Source: Zerene cesonia
Lineage: Eukaryota; Arthropoda; Insecta; Lepidoptera; Pieridae
Direction: 5' to 3'
NCBI RefSeq assembly: GCF_012273895.1
Contig: NW_024045132.1
Location: 2,046,001 to 2,110,000, forward strand
DNA: 64,000 nucleotides
Of the stretch, positions 47,592 to 59,699 are shown piece after piece. The notes under the pieces are model-generated. The model did not search any database, was not told where the DNA came from, and was given only the letters and a program-made list of their open reading frames with translations. Each line of letters starts with the position of its first letter. Within the stretch, counting starts at the first letter, position 1. Both the position numbers and the translations under genes were made by a program.

Positions 47592-47932
47592 TTTTTTATG
47601 ACATAGTCGACAATGGAGCTGGTGGGACGCCTGATGGTAAGCGTTAACACCGCCCATGGCATTTGAAGAGGCATAAGGTCAAATTGCAGACCTTACGCCT
47701 CTAATGGATTGCCGACTATAAATTGTGAAGAGATTGAGAAAGGATTAACGAGAGGAATAAAGGAAAGGACTGGGAAGGATAAGGAAAAGGATATGAGCCT
47801 TCGGCTCCCAACACACCGAACAAAACACAACAGCATGCTATTAGGTATTTCACGCCGATTTTCTGTGGGGGTGTGATATTCTCCGGTGCGAGCTGGCCCA
47901 ATTCGTGCCGAAACGTACTCAACTCCCACATA
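47592..47932 (-). repeat. Family B repeat, near full length
   Basis: On the plus strand it opens GAGCTGGTGGGACGCCTGAT and GGTAAGCGTTAACACCGCCC. It contains an internal inverted repeat (GAGGCATAAGGT / ACCTTACGCCTC, 47668-47702) and ends GGTGCGAGCTGGCCCAATTC, then CAACTCCCACA. Its overlapping short frames are repeat-derived. Confidence 0.75.
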
Positions 47933-50900
47933 CATTTTAAATTACAAAAAAAACATAATGCTATTGTCACACCAATAATAAAAAAAGTATGTTGAGGATA
48001 CTTATCAGACAGTTCGTTTGAAAAAAAAAAAGTTTTACATATTATCATAACGATCACATTAATATAAACCCGTATTTATAATGTTATTTTATTCTTCCTT
48101 TTTTAGATATTTTATAAAACTAATTTTGATTTAAAAACCGTTTTCAGGTGCTATAGATACGTTCTTATGATAACGGAAAGCAATTTGTATAGCTAAAAGC
48201 GTTTGCTAATGTTACCGCGTCTTTCCGATACCATCGTGCTGTTTCATTATAATTAAAATAACTCATCTTCTCCTATTTTAGTTGCAGACTTCAGTGTAAG
48301 ATACTGGTGACCTTTTACTGTGTCATTAAAAGGAATTTTGGTAAAGCAAATACTCGAAATACAGACTAACCAAATAATAAATAACTATCCCAATATCAGG
48401 GCCCCAGACCCTACAACTCAGGGCCTAGAAACAGGTGCTAAAGATTTAGCTACATACTACATAAAATGGGCGCATGACTTTCACTTGTAAAAATTTACTC
48501 ATAAAAATTGATAATTTAAGGTAATTTCTATAACAAATAGCAAAATTTCTATTTTGGAATAATAGATATACTAGAAAAATATCTGTTTCCTACTGACTCC
48601 ACGAGGTTTTTAAAGGGCATTGTTATCTACCTTTAATGTATCTACCTACAACATCAAAGCGCAGTTTCACAATCCCTCAGGACATACCCTTTTTAGCTAA
48701 AAGAAAGTAAATCCTGATTATTGACCAAGACATCTACATAGTATCTTTTAACTATAAAAATAAACTTCATTTTTAGTTTACACAACTATTGAATGAAAGA
48801 TTGAATTAAAATAAAAGTAACGCGGATTATTGCACGATAATATATTAATGTAAAAGTAAAATCATCGTATTAAATGCAAATTAACACATTATTCTTATAG
48901 TTTTTATCCTTAAACATAAAAATACAGCAATGTCAATGAATTTGTGAAAATTATATTCATTGCAGATAGTTGACAATAGAGACTACATCGAAGTAATAAT
49001 CTAATGGTGGTAAATGTTGGATAACATACTGACAAATAATATTAAGCGATCGGGGAATAGACTAGAAGTTTCAACCTTAAATAGGAAGTGACAAAGAAAG
49101 TTAAACAAGTATTGGCAAAGTTATCCTATTAAACAATCAATCTGCGAGTGACATTATAGTTATTGAAGCTGATGAGTTATCTTCTATGGTTCAATTAATT
49201 ATTTCAACTACTATGAAGTGTGAACATTTAAAATCCCGCGTCATCTATTGAGACAGTTATTGATCGAATTTTTTCAATCCTTTAAACTTTTTCAATTACA
49301 AGTCATTTAAATATAATAATCAGATTTTTTAAAATTTTTTGCTAGGAAATATCATTTAATTCGAAATTATTGCACGCACGCAAACATAGGAAAGTACTTT
49401 TTCATTTTTATAGTTTTAAAAATATGAAAAAGATAAATTAAAGTTTTTTTTTATTATTGAAGATGAATGCTCAATTCGATTTTTTAATAAATAAATATGA
49501 AATTTATTGATTATAAAATACACAAAAAATCTTTGAGTTAACTGAACGTAAATCAAATAATTCAATCCATATTTCATTTCTGCCAATGAATTATGCACCG
49601 TGTTTCAACTCGACGTCAGAATTTTCACTCACTATTATTATTTCATTAGGGACTGCTGTGGTTCCATTAACGATTAACTGGAATACCATGTTCAGTCTGG
49701 AATCGAATTAGAAACGTTAAGTCGTTTCCAACAGCGGCCAACTCTGATTACACATTCCCCGCCAATTCTACGGAGAGCAATTTTATTTTATTAGTTGGAG
49801 TTTAACCTTCGTCTGTTTTCTAGGAACTATCTCGTGCTAATATTCCCGTTTTATGTTTCACTCAGATTGGGTGCCACATTTTTCAGATGTCAATAACGTT
49901 CGATGTCCAACTTGGGGCTTATTTTCAAAGCCTTCGTAAAAGGTATTTGAATTGCCTAAATAATTTAAAACAAAGAAGGGCAAGTTGCTCTTTTCATCAA
50001 CATTAATGATTTGAAATACGTCCACACTGTCGTTATTTGTAAAACGCTTCCCCTGATATATCTATTTATCTAAATATATGTTTGTTATTTCAATTTGGTG
50101 AGGAGCAAACGAAAGATATTGTCAAGTGTCTTTAAACCTAAAAATAAGCTCCGAATTGCTACGCATTGATTTAAATAAAATATCGGCTTATAGCGTCATT
50201 CAGAAGATGGATAATTAGAAATGTTTACAGAGCAAAACAAAGTAAAGCCAAGTACCTATTCGAATAAAAATAACACAATATTAATAAACAGCATACTTTT
50301 TATTTCGGTATCCATAAATTAGACCATCGTTATAGTTAACAAAGCAATTCGCCTCTTACCGACTTCTCAAGCAATCTCGTTACGACTAATCAGAGTTCTT
50401 ATCTCGAGATTGACTCGTTAGGCTTATACTTGAACCTTTTATGAAAGAAAGATCATATAACTTTCTGATTGATATAAATGAATGTATCATGAAATTTGGA
50501 TTTAAAACAAGGTTTTTAGATTGTTAATTTGATTCGATTGGTATTAATGTATGTCAAATGTCTTCTCATATAATAATAAATAAAAATTTGAAAAAAAAAA
50601 CTTAATGTAATAAAATGTTGAATTAATATAAATTACTTTAAATTAGCATTAGACTTGAACATTAGATACTAAAACATTTGAGTCGTATATATGAACTACT
50701 ACGAAAAACTGCTTTCGCTGTACACATGTAAAAAAAACACGAGCGATATTTTCTTTGCCGCTAAATTTATTTGTATAACCTTTAACCTTATTTTTGTGAT
50801 AGCATCCAAAAATTTAGATATGTAAGTAAAATATTTATATTCAAAATAACAATTTTAAGTAAACGTTAAGGGCTTACCATGACATGCAAGGAAAGCAAAT

Positions 50901-51188
50901 ACCACCTCTATGGATACTAGTTTCCTTTAGCGAACTTCCATAGCTCGCAACCAGATATGTGATTTCATGCTCCGCTAAAACACATTCGCACTGTAGCCAA
51001 AGTTACCTAAGTACGAGTAATTATAGATAATATTGTCAGCGCATCCATATGTTGCATCAAAGCTACTATTTATATCGCTGCCAGGAACCAGGAGGTTTTA
51101 TACAAAGTATTAATTTGCTTTTTAGTGGCAAATATTGTGTTGAGTTGTCAATAATGTTTCATTTTTTTATCAACGATCATATTACTTA
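47933..51188. other. Gene-free AT-rich stretch
   Basis: No coding frame, repeat or structure recognised. Confidence 0.45.
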
Positions 51189-51385
51189 ATAGCTGTAGCC
51201 CGCACTTCGCCCGCGTGGCCGTAATATTTTTTCATGGTACAAACTTACATTCCCTATTTTATCCCTTTGAGTGTAGAATTTATCAAAATCCTTTCTTAGC
51301 CGATCTCCGATCTGTGTAGTAGTTACGGCTATGCGTTGAAAGATTAGCCAGTCACCATTGCGTTTTACATTTTAAGTTATAATAA
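51189..51385 (+). mobile_element. LINE-type 3' tail repeat, worn
   Basis: TAGCTGTAGCCCGCACTTCG, then CCCGCGTGG, TTTATCAAAATCCTTTCTTA, then AGTTACGGCTATGCGTTGAA. This is ACTAGCTG-family layout with a diverged body. Confidence 0.55.
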
Positions 51386-51720
51386 AAATTAATCATTTTA
51401 CATTTACTTTTGTGACTTTTGCTTATTTTTTCCCGTTAGAATCATCCTGGGTCCTCCTATCCCATTTGAAACAGAACCGTCACCGAGTTCTATTTCAAAT
51501 AGGTATAAATTGAGGTATCACACGGTCTTCATTCATGAAAAATAAATTACTATAGTTTCGAGACATGGAGCAATTTTCTTATACAAGCATACCGAGATCC
51601 ATTCTCCAGACATATTATCATTAAAGATGTTAACATCATATTACAATGTTAGTTTTAAAAACCTTAAAAAGAATCTAATACGAAGTTCACTCTAAGTTTT
51701 GTTATTTTTTATTTATAAAC

Positions 51721-51723
<3 letters not shown>

Positions 51724-51808
<85 letters not shown>
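51724..51808. repeat. (TA)n microsatellite, about 85 bp
   Basis: An uninterrupted TA dinucleotide tract of about 42 units, followed by TATATAAG. Likely length-polymorphic, and hard for polymerases and assemblers. Confidence 0.97.
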
Positions 51809-51814
<6 letters not shown>

Positions 51815-52540
51815 AGTGTTTATTGTTAAAACAAAAAATTTAAGTTCAAAATAATTTATTACGATTGCGGTATTTGATAATTCGAAACATCCAGTACAAA
51901 AACATATTTATAATTTGTTAAAGTAAATACTATACGTTAACTATATTTATACCACAGAGAATGACCAGAGAATGTTCAACAACCAGGACGAAAATCCTTT
52001 ATTTTCACTATATGTTACATAACACAACGAAATTCAATTATTGTGTATTCCTAGAATTGATAAGTTTGTTAAATAGGACTATTTACAAAACAACGTCTCG
52101 CAAGCGTCAGCAACAACTGTGTTCCAGCAAAAACTATTACTTCATTTATTTTCTTTTCTTTTTCCATGGGATGCAGCGAATTACCTGTACCTTTGTTAGA
52201 AGTGCAAAGTTAAAATTACCGCAAATATTCGCTTAAACTTTTCGTGCGCTTTGTTGAATACAAAGTGGAACATTCTGTAACTTCCATAGTAGCGTAAATG
52301 GAAAACGAGTCTGCTTATGGTATTGTAATGGATTTTAAGGCAAGTATGTTATATCTACAATTTTCACCAAATGCATAGAATGTTTCATGATTTTATATAA
52401 ATGCGGTACTTACTTGTTATGTGGCTGTCACTGCACAAATGGGCTGTATTTTTAAATTATTTTTCATTTGTTTATGATTGTTTGAGTTTTTCAAGAATTA
52501 AATACATACTTGACTATTAAATAGATACTACATATTTTAT

Positions 52541-52735
52541 CAGCGGTCCACCTCTGCTTCGCCTGTTTTATATATATAGCATAATAGTTGTTCGCCCCGG
52601 CTTCGCCCGTTACCTATGTATATGCCTATGTCACTCAATGAAGTTACCTACAGCTTTCTAGAGATGAAAGAGTTTTTGAAAAATGCGTGAAAACGTTGCA
52701 AACATACAAAAAAACAGAAGTTTTTTGTTTATAAA
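52541..52735 (+). mobile_element. LINE-type 3' tail repeat, one head remnant plus one copy
   Basis: A head remnant (ATCAGCGGTCCACCTCTGCT) is followed at 52588 by TAGTTGTTCGCCCCGGCTTC, then CTATGTCACTCAATGAAGTT and GAAAGAGTTTTTGAAAAATG. It is related to the copy at 28272. Confidence 0.6.
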
Positions 52736-54437
52736 ATTAGAACGCTCATTGATACGGCGTCGTGTAACCTAAATTAATGTAGTTTTCAGAGATCAGAGCA
52801 ATTTAATATAGATATTTCATAATTTAAATAAAATTAACAATTTTTTTTATCTCCCATCAACAATTTCAAAACAATTTAATAAATAATTGAATGATTAATT
52901 AATCATTCGTGATTACTTATTGAAGAATAGAAAGAGTATTTACGAAACACGATTTCAGTGGATATTGTTTTGAACAAGTTGGAATTACTGTGATATAAAT
53001 TAGAGGTGGAATTCAGATGATTGATATGAAACATAATTCAAAATACGATGAAAAGTTTTATTACAGTTGAATAATTAGGATGTATTTTGTTATATACAAT
53101 TATATTTATTCGTAATAAATAGAAGTGTATATTATAAATAATACCTAAAAATGTCCTCAATTGAACTAAAATTTTATAGATGTAACCTAAATCGATGTAT
53201 AAAAATGCTTTTCTTTTGATTAGGCATTCTAAAAGCTAAAGAGACACGTTTTTAACTGAGGATTTAGGTAGGTATATGTTATTTCAACAACGTAGATTTT
53301 ATTAGATTGATTATAACCGAAACAGTTATTTGATAAATTATTTATAATTTAACAGTTTTAGTTGAAGCAACAGTTAGTTAAAGAAACACAGACATACATG
53401 AGATCTAAACATAAACAACTAATTGAAGGTATTTTTTCAATGTTAACTCAGTCCCGCGCGCGAAACTTTTGCTTCAGCCTTGTCTAATTTTCTCGTGTGC
53501 TCTCAGAGACTTTAATTATTCAAAACCTAGCGACACACCACGGCATCCACAGCGGTATGACTTTGATATTTTATACAGTGGCGAATGTGCCCACGTGTGA
53601 GTTTTGTTCGCTATACAAAAAACATAAATTCCTTCTTTAATTTACTTTTTTTTTACTACTCTTTTGTTGCAAATAGGGATCTTCAGTTGCTTTTTAATGC
53701 GTTTTGTTGCATTTTGTTACTACTACTTGTTCTTTGTTGTTTTGTTGCGGTTTTTAATACATTTTTAACTGAGATGACTAAGTTGGTTGGTTAATCGAAT
53801 ATTAATAAGTATGTAAAAAAATATACAATTTAATGATCTAAATTGATTTGTCATTATGATGCCTTAGAGGCTTTTTTGTTGTTAAATAAAGTTCAAAATA
53901 GGTTGATATAAATACACGATCACGTGTTATTTCGCGTATTTATGCCATAAAAGAGCTTATATAAAAGTCTGTCAAAGTGGCTCGAATAAAGTTTCCTTAG
54001 AAATATCATATCTATTAGAGCGCAACGGGTAGGTTCGAGCCACCCTTCCGCCGAGGAATTTTTCCAAGTGCTCCTTCCATCCACTCGGAACTGACACTTG
54101 AATAGGTTTATGATAAAGAACAAAGGGAACTTAAATCTGTGGAAGAGGTAATGGAAACGTACATTCCCTTTGTGTGCGAAGTAATTGTTCGTGATATATC
54201 TTAATACCGCTTATACAGGTAGGATGCCCCCGTAATTAATATACGCCATACGGTGAATCTTGTCTTTAACTCAATGTTCAGATATTAACAATACGCCTGC
54301 CGTATATCATGTAAAACAAGACATTCCTCGTAACATAAACTATGAACCTAGAGTAAATTTTCAGCCATTCATTCGGTATTTTCATGTAAAATAAATTGAA
54401 AGATTTACGATTCCTGCTCTATAACCTATACTTATAT
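52736..54437. other. Gene-free stretch with a box-B-like word
   Basis: GGTTCGAGCC near 54032-54041 resembles a pol III box B. No box A at the right distance or tRNA fold was found. Confidence 0.4.
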
Positions 54438-54604
54438 TATAAAGCTGAGGAGTTTGTTTGTTCATTTGCTTGGTTGTTTGAACGCACTTATCTCAGGAAC
54501 TACTTGTCGGATTTGAAAAATTCTTCCAGTTTTAGATAGCCCATTTATTCAGGAAGGCTATAGGCTATAAATATACCACGAGCGAAGCCGGGGCGTACCA
54601 CTAG
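54438..54604 (-). mobile_element. LINE-type 3' tail repeat, complete module
   Basis: On the minus strand it starts TACTAGTGGTACGCCCCGGC, then CTATAGCCTTCCTGAATAAA, then TTTTTCAAATCCGACAAGTA, and ends in AAACAAACTCCTCAGCTTTA. It is close in layout to the plus-strand copy at 60896. Confidence 0.75.
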
Positions 54605-55771
54605 TATCTAATATACAACATTATATTGCAATTATCATTGAGATTATAAATTTATTTGACTTAAAAGCAGATACACACACCTAAAGGCGCAGACGCACAC
54701 ATAACATAAACAATGTTAGTTACAGAGTACGTAAACAAAGAAACATTGTCAATAAAAAAACGAAAAAATCATATTTCAGTTGTTTATCGATACAAGAAAT
54801 CGTGTTAAACTGCTTCCTGTTGCCGCTACTCCTCAGCGTCGAGAGACGAGGTTATAGTGGCGTTTGAAATTGCATTATCGGCAAAATACAGGCGCAGAGA
54901 AAACTAGAATTTTAGCATTACTTCTTGTATTCGTAACCTAGAAATTTAAGAGTTCACACCAGATTTAAGTCGCCTTGTATTCACTATTTTCTAAAGTCTA
55001 CAACTGGCTCAATAAAAAATTTGTGATAAATTATTAGCATTTGAAAATGGAACTTAACTAAGTGTAATAAAAAAGAAACATAATTATTTTGTTTATATTT
55101 TGTCTTCCCTTTACGTCGCAATGGAATGATTTTCTGGTATTTTATTTATTGTATCTGAAGATAATTAGGATGCCAGTGTCATAGGGTACTTTTTTCCGCG
55201 ATGGAACATAGGTAACTCTCATGGAAATTTCCTTTGACAACGACAAAGACGAGAGCAAAACCGCAGGCGAAAAGCTAGTACAAAATATGTATAAAATGGG
55301 ACGAAAATTTAATATCCGATAACAATTCTAGCAGAGAACATATTTACGGCTATCGCAACAAAAATGCGGATGCGATAGAAAAATTCCTGCAAGGGTTATA
55401 CGACGAAAAATACTGAAACTATGGACGATGCCAATTAGTTTAGGTATGTGGTTAAATGTAGCGTTACGATTTAAACATTTGCGTTGGTTACCTACTACGA
55501 AAATGAAATAGAACCATAGAACACTCGTTAATATACACGAAGCTGTTAGCTTTATGTTATTGGTAGTGATGTATGTATGTAGAAACATTAATAATAAGTT
55601 CATTTCAAGAAAGGAAACCGCAACTCTGATAAATGATAGCTTGGCAGTGATTTACCTACTTCATGGATGGAACACTTTATGTAAGTGTACTAGGTAAGTA
55701 CAAACTGAAATCTGAGTGTACAAAGCTAAATAGTTCCTTATATGTTATGGTTACAAAATATCGTTTTAAGA
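54605..55771. other. Gene-free stretch
   Basis: A worn minus-strand tail head (CGCAGGCGAAAAGCTAGTA) lies at about 55262-55280. No gene was found. Confidence 0.4.
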
Positions 55772-56046
55772 ATGTTGAAACCGAGCAGGCTTCGGCGCGA
55801 ACTGTACCACACCTCCACAGAAGACCGGCGTGAAATAGTAGCATGCGAATACTTCTGTTTTGCGTTCATTTCAGAGTTGAAATACCGTATTCTTTTTCTC
55901 GCCCTTCTCATTTCGTTGCTTTAATCCCGTCGTCAACTCTTTCCTTATACCGCATAAGCAGGCGTCGTACTCGCCGAGCTGGTATTCTGCAAATGTTCAT
56001 GGGCGATGGCTTACCGTCAGGTGAGTTACCAGCTCGGTAACCCGTT
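55772..56046 (+). repeat. Family B repeat, near full length, opposite orientation
   Basis: Starts TGTTGAAACCGAGCAGGCTT, then CACACCTCCACAGAAGACCG, GCGTGAAATAGTAGCATGCG, and ends GTTCATGGGCGATGGCTTAC and CGTCAGGTGAG. It is the reverse of the copies at 6968 and 47592. Confidence 0.7.
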
Positions 56047-58139
56047 CTAACATAAAGAAACCGCACTTTGTAAGCCAAATTTCAACTTTCAACGTTTTAT
56101 TCTACATCTAATGTAAAAATAATCGCGGACACGTGCGGTTTCTCTAATAATTTTCCGAAAAACAGGTGATTATTGTCAATTTATATATGTCGAGTTGATG
56201 TCCTCTATTATTATAATATCATTTGTCAGCATTCAAATACATATACCTGTTACTTTTTCATACATATTGAAAGTCGCGGGCATCAGCTAGTTTAATTTTT
56301 TTTTAGCTAATATAAATTAGTTTTTTTTATATAAATAGATGAGCTTTAGGGCGTTGACGTAAAAATACATATTCCAATAGTCTTTAGTGTTTTTTGATGG
56401 TTGTCATAAACGTTCTTTAAATAATTATATAGGAGTAAATTCAAGAATTCAACATAAAAGTTTTTGAAGAAAAGCTTTTATAAGTGCTTATGAAGAAGTT
56501 ATTAGAAATTATTATAAATCTACAACTGGTTCGGAAAGTTTCATCTACTGAGAAGTACCGACGAGAAATCAAGTTATCTTCTTTGAAGAAAGTAGTTAGT
56601 TCCAGAAATCCTGATTTCCAACGTTAACTACGTTGAAAATACTAGGTTGTATTATGTAGGTATGCTATAGTCGCAGGCCAATTGTTAATTTATACAATGT
56701 CCTATGCGGATTGTAAGAAAACAGTGCACAACTGGCTTAAAAGTGTAACTTATGAAGACGCCGAACGTTTGATAATGTAAATTATTTAATAAAAAATATT
56801 AAAAAATCTAAATTACACTGCACGAGAGTTAGAAATTAAACATTATTTTAATATGAGTATTTATATTTATATAAATTGTATTTATTATTACTGCTATTAT
56901 TATTATTTTTTTTATTTAATTTATTTTATCTTATTTATTTATTTACTCTTATATGTATTCTCTCCATTTATTACAGTAAATTCATTTAATCGAAAGAAAA
57001 TAAACAAAAAATAATAGCACATGTAATCTTCAATTGAGGAAGAGGGAACTCTCCTACTACAGGTTTTTTAAACTTATCAGGAGAGTTCCACGTATATGTA
57101 ACAACACAAGCTGAATTAATAAATAAATTGTTTAAATTGTTTTAAATTGTTTAATTGTAAGATTTCGTTGTTTACAAATTGTATCGTCAGTTTATAACGC
57201 AGTTTTGTATTATGTGGAGAATTTACTTTTCTCTAACGTCCGTAATTGTAGTTTAAAATAAAACAGACCTTAACTAACCCACCCTTTATCAAAAAGTATT
57301 CTTGGCATATTATATAGTATGCCGATAACCGAGGCATAATATAAAATTGCGAGTTTGTAAACTGACGACGACATACGAACTCATACAATTTGGCTGTATA
57401 TCATTTGTATCCAACGTCTAATATATCACCATTTCTCATCAATTATATTTGAATTAAGCTTATTTGTGTAATATTTTAATGGATGTCACGGTAGTCCTGG
57501 TCACATAAAGAAGAATGTTCTAATAAAAACCTGAGAATTTTTAATTTTAATAACATGGAATAAGTTTTATTAATTTTTTTTTATTATTTTCGTATCTGCA
57601 TAAATATGACGTTATATTCAAAACAAAATACTTTAATGTGCACCATATTAAATTCTATAAATATATTAAATTCTATAAATAAACTTTTTTTTTATGTTTG
57701 TATTTTTCATTGCTTATACCAATATCATTACCTATAAGTAACAAATTCAGATCTTATGTATTCATGTATAAGAAGCCAACAGAAACAACACGTTATGGGC
57801 AATAACGCGTTGGTTCCGTGGTACTTTATTATTATTAGAAAGAAACTAAACCAACACAAGTTGTGATAGTTGGCGAGTAAATTGAAAATAATTGTCTGCC
57901 ATTGTATACTCTCCAATGTTTAAAAAAAACTTTATTCTTTTCACAATATTTGGACGAAATTATCGTACCAAATCACGAGACTTAATTAATCTTGTAATTT
58001 GTCTTAAAAGTTTACGACCCTTATCTCAATATCTGTCACATAAACCGATTTTTGGGGTGAAGTACTGATAGGAAAATCAATTTAAGATACCTTAAGTATC
58101 AAGTTGGTGCCCAAGGTGTTTTTATGTAAGTCCGCAAGG
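56047..58139. other. Gene-free stretch with one short inverted repeat
   Basis: GGAACTCTCCT (57045-57055) and AGGAGAGTTCC (57079-57089) are exact complements. A worn tail head (GCGGGCATCAGCTAG) lies near 56277-56291. The last coding exon of the PHF14 homologue should lie here or further left but was not recognised. Confidence 0.45.
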
Positions 58140-58290
58140 GTTAGTTTAGGGTGGGTTGCCGATGATAAGTGCTACCACCTACCTTTAGATAGCCGAATAA
58201 GATGAGATGCAGGAACGAATTAATAAGCATAAGAGAGCAAAGGACTGATAAAGGCATCTAGAAGGGCATCCGAAAGACCTTCCTTCCACT
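58140..58290 (-). repeat. Family B-like fragment, very worn
   Basis: GGGTTGCCGATGATAAGTGC and TACCACCTACC resemble the left end of family B copies (CCTGATGGTAAGCG, ACACCGCCC). The remainder is too diverged to align by eye. Confidence 0.35.
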
Positions 58291-58974
58291 CCGAAGCTTA
58301 ATTTTTGTATCCCTTCTTGACGATTTTCTTTTATATATTGCATCTCTACAATAGCTATTATAAGTTCTAGTGTAATGTACATTTTTTCTCTCCTTAAATT
58401 GCCATGTCTATATTTATGCTTTTCTTATTTCTTTCTTTGTAATAATCAGCGTTTTTTTCCTTTTTTTGTTAGTTATTGTGTGTTCTCGTGCGTGAGTAAA
58501 TTTTTGTCTATGTCTGTGTCCATTGTGGTTTTATACATTTTTTCTCGTTACATAATCTATCTGTCATATTTCAAAGAAGTCGAAATTTGGGAATTATAGA
58601 TGCCTATTGCCTCGGATTCCCGCCATTTTTTTTTTTGAAAAAGTAATGACTTATATCGGTTACTCAAATAAAACTCATTTTTTCCACAATTCTATATTTC
58701 AAGATTAAATGCATGACATTTGAAACAACCATCCATTCAATGTGAAAGATTCACTGCTAATAATACGAGATTCAAATACATAATGTACTTGTTTGAAATA
58801 ACGGCCTTAACTCAAACATTTTTAAGCAGCTGTGATAAAAAATCATAGACCAATTTTATATAATATTCTGACTATTTAAATTAATCTTAATATTAACTTC
58901 ATCACGCATCTTCTCAATTATTATCTTCCATGTCCTGTAAAAAATGTATTCCTGTATGAAACAAATTGTAGTGC

Positions 58975-59088
58975 GACATTTTTAAAGAAATGAAAAGATC
59001 TGATCGCGAGGCGGAATTAGAATCCGCGTCTTTTTGCCAAGCCGTAGTAATGCCTATCCGCACGGCCACCCATGATCCCGCCTTAGCA
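58975..59088 (-). mobile_element. tRNA-derived SINE (family A)
   Basis: On the minus strand GGGATCATGGGTGGCCGTGC (box A region), then GACGCGGATTCTAATTCCGC (box B region), then GATCAGATCTTTTCATTTCT. It is homologous to 62265-62403. A tail piece in the opposite orientation (AATTTCTCATTTATAAATTA) lies next to it at 59135-59185. Confidence 0.7.
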
Positions 59089-59590
59089 ATCGAATTTCCT
59101 CTACTCTTTCGGTTACATATTCCTAAGGGACACCCAAATTAAAAATTTCTCATTTATAAATTATTTCAATGCCATAAAACCAAAAATCAGATTGTAATGA
59201 CCTAAAGCATCACCTTGTAAAGGTGCATATATGCAATAATTAACTCTGTGTAATGGTAACTTCGTTCATAAAGTTTTGCATGATTAGCTATATTTCAAAC
59301 TTACAGATATTATATACAACTACCTAAAAACGATAATCACACACCCAATTATAGTCAAAAGAGTTATAAGTATTACTTATTGTTTGTGACAAGTGACAAA
59401 ATTGTAAATATAGTGTGTGTGAATAGTGTACTTGCATGATTTTACGAACTGCGAAGTATGAACAGACACATATATTTTAGACAATATATTATCAAGAATA
59501 TATTTAAAGTCTATCAGAAATCCACATTAGCAAAAAAGTAATCTGCATACAAAGAAAGCTGATTTACAGACACACAAAAGAAATACTCAC

Positions 59591-59699
59591 AGTGGGGTCG
59601 CAGTCAGCGCAATGCCAGGAATAGCCGCGCTTCTTGGGGTTTTTATTCAAAGGCGGCTCCAGACACGTGAAGTGATAACGTTTTTGACACTCGTCACAC
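59591..59699 (-). CDS. PHF14: PHF14 exon (iv): second half of PHD finger
   Basis: The acceptor is TTCACAACGCAG. With the previous AG it forms Arg, then reads CDECQKRYHFTCLEPPLNKN, then PKKRGYSWHCADCDPT. It ends CCCACT|GTGAGT in phase 0. It supplies five of the eight zinc ligands (Cys, Cys, His, Cys and the final pair counted with CADC) and the conserved Trp. Confidence 0.9.

Noticed and set aside
54020..54060. GGTTCGAGCC as a tRNA or SINE box B
   Set aside because: No box A at the proper distance and no cloverleaf; the word alone is not enough.
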